The translations under genes and the position numbers were made by a program. Positions 59,323 through 64,000 of a stretch of 64,000 bases of DNA are shown in pieces (positions within the stretch are counted from its first letter, which is position 1; the number at the start of each line of letters is the position of its first letter). The notes under the pieces are model-generated. The model did not search any database and had not been told where the DNA came from. It worked only from the letters and a program-made list of their open reading frames with translations. Source of the stretch: an uncultured Bacteroidia bacterium (GTDB lineage: Bacteria; Bacteroidota; Bacteroidia; Bacteroidales; F082); NCBI GenBank assembly GCA_902801625.1, contig CADCJI010000011.1, forward strand, positions 1-64,000. The letters are read 5' to 3'.

Positions 59323-60660
59323 TTAAACCGGCCCTTCGACTGGCTCAGGGTCCTGCGTTATATATTCTAAAAGTTGGCGGTACATCTCAGGCCAGCCGAC
59401 CCATCGTTTCTCGCCGCCAAGGGTTTCATTGTGTGTAAGATAGATAAATGTCCCTCCTACTGCTTTCACCTCGTCAACAAGTTGAGTGGCAAGATTGAAC
59501 GAGGTTTCCACATCGAGGTTGAGGTAGTCGCGCATGGTACCGTCCATCAAGGCAAAAGGATGCACTCTAAGGTTGGTGACCATGTCGTTTTCAAGGTCGT
59601 AAAATCGAAATGTGTCAGCGATGCCTGCACGGAAACCTGCCTGCGAGGCAAAGCCCATGGTATAGTCATCACTGATGTCCAACTCGATGAGTTTCTGATA
59701 ACTACGTGGCAAGTTCATTCTCAGAAAATGCTGTCGGCTCTTGGTCAATGGTCGGTGCAGCACCTCGGAAAGTCCGTCTATTTCCTTTCTCAATTTGTCA
59801 ACGTCGAGATACGATGAAAACGAAGGATGGATGCCCACATCGGCATAGTCGCCCAAGCGTTTAATCAGCGCTTGGAAAGCAGGTTTGCGAATGGAGATGT
59901 TCTTGTCGTTGGTGTCGTAGTCGCCGCATAGAATGAAATAGATCGGCTTGAGTTTGAACTCTTTTTGTAACTCAAACTGGAAGTCAAAGGAATCAAATGG
60001 GTCTTTGCGCTTGCCTCGCAGCACCTGATGGCGTTCACGGATGCGCTCACGGTCGCCCGAGGTCAAATCCTTCAAGAAACCGCCCACCGTGCGGTACAAT
60101 CCCTTGCATTTATAAGCCCAGGCCGCATCCACATCGTAGGTCGGGGTAAAAGTGAACTTAGGCCGTTTAAGGTCAAGATTGGGATAGATGGCTTTCAACT
60201 TGTTTCCCAAAGCCAAAGCCCAAATGTTCACCAAAGGTTTCTGAAGCATGCCATTCTCGAACATCCATGTCGACTCGGCGCGAAAACGGCCATACTGGTC
60301 ACGCACCTGCGAAAGGTATTCCTCATAGCGTGAAACGAGGAAAAACGAGGCGGCAAAGACATCAAAAGGCAATAAATTGCCCTGTCCATAGACTGCATAC
60401 GGAGCCACCGTACCTTCAAATTCCACCGTGCGGAATGTCTGCTCGTGGATATGCCGTTCAAAAAGAATGTCAACGGCCTTCACAAAAGGCTCATCACCAA
60501 GGCGTTGCATTCCATAATGCATTTTTGGCTCATCAAAAGCCTTGAACTGCTCGGCATCGGTAGTCAAATCGTATTCAATGCCCAGCAACTGCTTGAGCAC
60601 CAAATCGAAGACATACATCACACGACCTGTTACCTTTGGAACGAGAACCAGCATTTTCAT
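59323..60660 (-). CDS. polysaccharide-deacetylase-like protein with repeat-derived C-terminus
   Basis: 445 residues from the ATG at 60660. The N-terminal third is an unrecognised domain. From about 170 it resembles NodB-type deacetylases: 'FTPTYDVDAAWAYKCKG' (metal-binding Asp pair), 'DVGIHPSFSS' (His-x-S motif equivalent) and a late 'FIYLTHNETLGGEKRW'. Such proteins in Bacteroidota lie in envelope polysaccharide loci. The last residues (QDPEPVEGPV) are encoded by a copy of the CCCTTCGAC...CAGGG repeat, with the stop directly behind it. The native end was probably shorter or different. Confidence 0.78.
   Translation of the reverse strand: MKMLVLVPKVTGRVMYVFDLVLKQLLGIEYDLTTDAEQFKAFDEPKMHYGMQRLGDEPFVKAVDILFERHIHEQTFRTVEFEGTVAPYAVYGQGNLLPFDVFAASFFLVSRYEEYLSQVRDQYGRFRAESTWMFENGMLQKPLVNIWALALGNKLKAIYPNLDLKRPKFTFTPTYDVDAAWAYKCKGLYRTVGGFLKDLTSGDRERIRERHQVLRGKRKDPFDSFDFQFELQKEFKLKPIYFILCGDYDTNDKNISIRKPAFQALIKRLGDYADVGIHPSFSSYLDVDKLRKEIDGLSEVLHRPLTKSRQHFLRMNLPRSYQKLIELDISDDYTMGFASQAGFRAGIADTFRFYDLENDMVTNLRVHPFALMDGTMRDYLNLDVETSFNLATQLVDEVKAVGGTFIYLTHNETLGGEKRWVGWPEMYRQLLEYITQDPEPVEGPV
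59330..59355. repeat. CCCTTCGAC...CTCAGGG repeat at a gene 3' end
   Basis: GGCCCTTCGACTGGCTCAGG then GTCCTG, a shortened copy. On the minus strand it codes for DPEPVEGP, the C-terminus of the deacetylase-like protein; DnaX carries GPEPVEGP from the same repeat. Confidence 0.8.
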
Positions 60661-60665
60661 AGGCA

Positions 60666-60753
60666 CAAAAATAGGACGATTTTCAATACAAAAGATAAAA
60701 AACCGAAAAATGTTGCAACTTCGCCAAAGCGACACCGAAAAGTTGTAATTTTG
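60666..60753. promoter_or_regulatory. divergent -7 boxes between the deacetylase-like gene and dnaX
   Basis: CAAAAATA at 60666-60673 is TATTTTTG on the minus strand. TAATTTTG at 60746-60753 serves dnaX, whose start is 25 nt downstream. Confidence 0.55.
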
Positions 60754-60778
60754 TCGGTTTAAACAAAGGCTTCCCGAT

Positions 60779-62674
60779 ATGGAAAATTTCGTCGTATCCG
60801 CTAGAAAATACAGGCCAATGACCTTCGACACCGTTGTAGGTCAAGGCTCCATCACCAACACCTTGAAAAACGCCATCCGCAACAACACGTTGGCGCAAGC
60901 CTTCCTGTTTTGCGGTCCGCGTGGCGTGGGCAAGACCACCTGCGCCCGCATCATGGCCAAGACCATCAACTGCCTCCACCCCACCGAAAACCTTGAGGCC
61001 TGCAACGAATGCGAGTCGTGCCGTGCCTTCAACAACAACGCTTCGTTCAATATCTACGAATTGGACGCCGCCTCAAACAACTCGGTGGAAGACATCCGCA
61101 GCTTGGTCGACCAAGTGAGGATTCCCCCACAAATTGGACAATACAAAGTCTACATCATCGACGAGGTCCACATGCTGTCGGCGGCGGCTTTCAACGCTTT
61201 CTTGAAGACCTTGGAAGAGCCACCTGCGTACGCCAAATTCATCTTGGCCACCACCGAGAAGCACAAAATCATCCCAACCATCCTTTCTCGTTGCCAAATC
61301 TTTGACTTCAAGCGGATTACGGTTGATGATATTGCCAAGCATTTGGCCTTTGTGGCCCAAAGTGAAGGCGTTTCAGCTGAGCCCGAAGCTTTGAACATCA
61401 TTGCGCAAAAGGCCGACGGCGCCTTGCGCGATGCCCTCTCCATCTTCGACCAGATGGTCAGCTTCTCCGGCAAAAACATCACCTACAAAGATGTCATCGA
61501 CAACCTGAATGTTTTGGATTACGACTACTATTTCCAAATCATCGCCCACATCCTTCACGGCAACACAAGCGACATCCTGCTCATTCTCAACGACATCATC
61601 AGCAAGGGTTTTGAGCCCCAGCATTTCATTAACGGCTTAGGCAACCATTTGAGAAGCCTCATGGTGTGCAAAGACCCGATTACAGTACAGCTCTTGGAAG
61701 TCAGCGAGCAACTACGACAGCGTTATTTGACGCAATCGCAGGCCTGCCCCATGCCCTTCCTCATCAGAGCCTTGGAAATCAACAACAAGTGCGACATAGA
61801 CTACCGTGCTGCCAATAACAAGCGCCTGCATCTGGAGATTGCCTTGTTGAAGATGTGTGCCTTGTGCAGCCAGGCACTAAATATGCCCGCGGCGCAGGCA
61901 CAGCCTGTGCAGGTGGCGCAGAATAGGCCAGCAATGCAACCAACAAGTCAAGCAAATACGGGTGGTGGAATCCCCCCTACCCCCTTAAAAGGGGGAGTGG
62001 CTTCCACCAGCCCTTTAACTCAAACGACTAAGGCCACCGAGCCCGCTGTTACCGCCAAGGTCCCTGAGCCTGCGGTTAGTTCTAAGGGCCCTGAGCCTGT
62101 CGAAGGGCCGATCTCTTCACAAAAACCTCAACAGCCTCAACCTACACAATCCGTAAACCCACCAGTTACAGGCGGCGTTTCGACAGGCTCAACGACCGCC
62201 TCGTCCACTCAACCCGTCGTCCGTCCGCGTGGTGCCACGAGTAGCATCAGCATCAACAAGGCCATGCAGCAAGCTGGGCAAAAGGCTGAGGAAAAAGAAG
62301 AGACTTGGGACACGCCGTTCACACAAGAGCAGCTCACAACTGCATGGGCTGACTTCGTCAACCGATATAAAAACGTGTCTCCCAACTTCGCGGCTGCTTT
62401 GGGAAAATACACTCCTAAATTAATGGGCAACGCTGAAATCCACTTCAGTGTCGACAACCTGCTTTTTGAGCATGACACAGAAGGCATGACTGCCTTGAAG
62501 CACCATTTGAAGAACAGCCTGCACAACAACCAATACCAACTCAAGCCCGAGTTGATGGAGCGCCCTGCCGAAATTGAGGCATACACTGACAAGGATAAGT
62601 TTGAGAAGATGGTGGAAGAAAGGCCGTATTTGAGGACTTTGCAGACGGAACTAAAGTTGGAGGGAGATCTATAG
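60779..62674 (+). CDS. dnaX: DNA polymerase III subunit gamma/tau
   Basis: 631 residues. Domain I: 'YRPMTFDTVVGQ', Walker A GPRGVGKT (46-53), zinc Cys65/75/78/81 ('CNECESC'), Walker B 'VYIIDEVHMLSAAAFNAFLKTLEEPP', SRC motif 'LSRCQIFDFKRI'. Domain III extends to about 370. Residues about 395-475 form a Pro/Thr/Ser-rich linker whose DNA is built from several interspersed repeats; a conserved C-terminal domain follows (about 515-631). It is the clamp-loader motor and polymerase connector. No frameshift signal for a short form was identified. Confidence 0.95.
   Translation: MENFVVSARKYRPMTFDTVVGQGSITNTLKNAIRNNTLAQAFLFCGPRGVGKTTCARIMAKTINCLHPTENLEACNECESCRAFNNNASFNIYELDAASNNSVEDIRSLVDQVRIPPQIGQYKVYIIDEVHMLSAAAFNAFLKTLEEPPAYAKFILATTEKHKIIPTILSRCQIFDFKRITVDDIAKHLAFVAQSEGVSAEPEALNIIAQKADGALRDALSIFDQMVSFSGKNITYKDVIDNLNVLDYDYYFQIIAHILHGNTSDILLILNDIISKGFEPQHFINGLGNHLRSLMVCKDPITVQLLEVSEQLRQRYLTQSQACPMPFLIRALEINNKCDIDYRAANNKRLHLEIALLKMCALCSQALNMPAAQAQPVQVAQNRPAMQPTSQANTGGGIPPTPLKGGVASTSPLTQTTKATEPAVTAKVPEPAVSSKGPEPVEGPISSQKPQQPQPTQSVNPPVTGGVSTGSTTASSTQPVVRPRGATSSISINKAMQQAGQKAEEKEETWDTPFTQEQLTTAWADFVNRYKNVSPNFAAALGKYTPKLMGNAEIHFSVDNLLFEHDTEGMTALKHHLKNSLHNNQYQLKPELMERPAEIEAYTDKDKFEKMVEERPYLRTLQTELKLEGDL
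61961..62200 (+). repeat. repeat cluster translated within the dnaX linker
   Basis: Three repeat types in 240 nt: CCCCCTTAAAAGGGGG with GGTGGAA/TTCCACC flanks (61965-62009; peptide IPPTPLKGG); the CCCTGAGCCTGTCGAAGGG type at 62085-62110 (GPEPVEGP); and GTTTCGACAGGCTCAACGAC at 62177-62196 (VSTGSTTA). All are in frame and keep dnaX open. Confidence 0.85.
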
Positions 62675-62704
62675 TTTAGAGTTTAGTGTTTAGAGTTTAG
62701 AGTT
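62675..62704 (+). repeat. TTTAGAG-type repeat directly after the dnaX stop
   Basis: The stop TAG is followed immediately by TTTAGAGTTTAGTGTTTAGA and GTTTAGAG, then TTGAAGG. It nearly matches the array at the rarA stop. The 75-nt gap to the next gene contains nothing else recognised. Confidence 0.8.
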
Positions 62705-62749
62705 GAAGGAACCATACAAAAGAAATCTTAAACTACAATCCAATAAACA

Positions 62750-64000
62750 ATGAAGAAAAAACACATTATCGCCATGATGACATTATGTACAATGGCAGCA
62801 GGCTGCGCCGAGAAAGCAGTCGAGACACAGACACCAGAACCGAAGAAAGAAGTTGTTCCAGCCATCGAGCTGAGCAACATGGACACCGTAATCAACCCGG
62901 CTGAAGATTTCTTCCGCTTCGTCAACAACGAGTGGTTGAAGAACAACCCGATTCCGGAAGAGTACTCCACCTACGGAGCCTTCACCGAGATCGACCAACG
63001 CAACGAGTTGCTGATCCAAGACATCATCAATGAGGTGTCGCAAGACACAAGCGCCACGCAAGGCAGCGTAGCCCAAAAGATCCGTGACTTCTACAATGCT
63101 GGCATGGACACCGTCGCCATCGACGCTCGCGGCTACAGCGAACTGCAACCTTATTTCGACATGATCGACGGCCTTAAAGACAAGGCTGACTTGGCCGAGC
63201 TGATGGGCAAGCTCCACAGCGACGGCATCGGCGGTTTCTTCAACGCCGGAGGTAGCTCCGATCCGAAGAATGCCGAAATGGTCATCATGCACCTCTACCA
63301 AGGCGGCTTGAGCCTCACCGACCGCGACGACTACCTCACGAAAGAGTCGCAGGAGATGCGCGACAAGTATGTCGAGCATGTGACCAAGATGTTCCAACTC
63401 ACCGGCACCGACTCCATCGAGGCCGCCAAGAAAGCCAAGGCCATCCTTAACTTAGAGACCCAACTGGCCAAGAACTCGTTGAGCCGCGTGGAGATGCGTG
63501 ACCCCGACCGCTTGTACAACAAGCGCACCCGTGCCGAGTTGCAGAAATCGACCCCTGTCTTCAACTGGGACAACTATTTCAAAGCCGCTGGCGCCCCTGA
63601 ATTCGACAGCCTCAACGTGGGCATGCCCGACTTCATCGCCAACCTCAACAAGGTCATCCTCAACACCGACCTCAACACCATCAAGGACTACCTGCGCTGG
63701 AAAGTCATCCACGGCAGCGCCTCCATGTTGAGCAGCGACCTCGACGCCGAGAACTTCAGCTTCTATGGCAAATACCTCTATGGCCAAGAAGTGCAGCAGC
63801 CCCGCTGGCGCCGCATCCTCGACGCCACTTCAGGTTGCCTTGGCGAAGCCGTTGGCCAACTCTATGTCGAGAAGCACTTCCCGGCAGAAGCCAAAGAGCG
63901 TATGCTGAACCTTGTTGGCAACCTTCGTGTCGCTCTTGGTGAGCGCATCAAGAACCTCGACTGGATGAGCGAAGAAACCAAAGCCAAGGCCCTCGTCAAA
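62750..64000 (+). CDS. M13-family metallopeptidase (PepO/neprilysin-like), lipoprotein, 3' end outside the window
   Basis: The first 417 codons are present. MKKKHIIAMMTLCTMAAGCAEK is a lipoprotein signal (lipidated Cys about 19). The mature part begins with the M13_N pattern 'MDTVINPAEDFFRFVNNEWLKNNPIPEEYSTYGAFTEI', continues with 'KIRDFYNAGMDT' and 'GLSLTDRDDYL', and ends at 'ARRIKNLDWMSEETKAKAL'-type helix of the family. The HExxH catalytic part lies beyond base 64000. Bacteroidota M13 enzymes degrade peptides at the cell surface or in the periplasm. Confidence 0.9.
   Translation, partial: MKKKHIIAMMTLCTMAAGCAEKAVETQTPEPKKEVVPAIELSNMDTVINPAEDFFRFVNNEWLKNNPIPEEYSTYGAFTEIDQRNELLIQDIINEVSQDTSATQGSVAQKIRDFYNAGMDTVAIDARGYSELQPYFDMIDGLKDKADLAELMGKLHSDGIGGFFNAGGSSDPKNAEMVIMHLYQGGLSLTDRDDYLTKESQEMRDKYVEHVTKMFQLTGTDSIEAAKKAKAILNLETQLAKNSLSRVEMRDPDRLYNKRTRAELQKSTPVFNWDNYFKAAGAPEFDSLNVGMPDFIANLNKVILNTDLNTIKDYLRWKVIHGSASMLSSDLDAENFSFYGKYLYGQEVQQPRWRRILDATSGCLGEAVGQLYVEKHFPAEAKERMLNLVGNLRVALGERIKNLDWMSEETKAKALVK

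Overview
The window looks like a chromosomal piece of a Bacteroidota genome, most likely order Bacteroidales from an animal-associated or anaerobic habitat. Four things point there. Gene starts are preceded again and again by the Bacteroidota -7 box TAnnTTTG, several with an upstream TTG/TTTG at 17-20 nt. Three large secreted proteases end in type IX secretion (T9SS) C-terminal sorting domains. There is a K+-stimulated membrane pyrophosphatase. Several families are Bacteroidota-typical (DUF1573, exo-muramidase NamZ/DUF1343, DUF4419, MauE-thioredoxin fusion, bifunctional nuclease). No rRNA, complete tRNA, CRISPR array, transposase or integrase was seen. The species cannot be named from sequence alone.

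Bases 1-9,700 are the accessory part. A minus-strand unit encodes RavA (MoxR AAA+ ATPase), ViaA (VWA protein), a YgjP/SprT-like metallopeptidase, an unknown protein and a phospholipase-D-like protein. Next to it lie a second HELCH metallopeptidase, a protein with DW-type repeats and a leucine-rich-repeat-like protein. Three minus-strand promoters here share one element (TGTGC-N8-GGC-N16-TTTGCA) with identical spacing, so these genes probably form one regulon. An integration-scar-like stretch (tRNA 3'-end-like segment, terminator, paired direct repeats) lies at 7,960-8,233.

Bases 9,700-32,600 are mostly housekeeping genes: EcsC-like, rarA, a DUF4419 protein, a C69 dipeptidase, a MauE-thioredoxin fusion, a poly-Asn lipoprotein, a TrmH/SpoU methyltransferase, a TPR protein, fmt, HU, an ORF6N protein coupled to recQ, uvrB, lolD, a large TPR/Ala-rich protein, nth, a LolC/E-type permease and a NamZ-like muramidase.

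Bases 32,778-36,224 form one compact operon. It encodes an RsbU-like PP2C phosphatase, an RsbW-like ATP-binding protein, a STAS antagonist, a RelA/SpoT synthetase-like protein and a stand-alone HD hydrolase, so it joins a partner switch to a likely (p)ppGpp synthesis/hydrolysis pair. This is the best candidate here for an unusual system.

Bases 36,300-64,000 carry a small-molecule kinase, an aminotransferase, DUF1573, hppA, the bifunctional nuclease, a nucleoside transporter-thyA-folA pyrimidine/folate cluster and three tandem C10 (streptopain-like) proteases. They are followed by a conserved secreted protein, a ComEA-like helix-hairpin-helix protein, an NSS transporter, upp, a FemAB-like protein, a polysaccharide-deacetylase-like protein, dnaX and the start of an M13 metallopeptidase.

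Several short repeat families are scattered through the window, and many copies sit on or just after stop codons. One family (core CCCTTCGACAAGCTCAGGG / GTTTCGACGGGCTCAACGAC) is translated inside DnaX and the ComEA-like protein and forms the C-terminus of the deacetylase-like protein.
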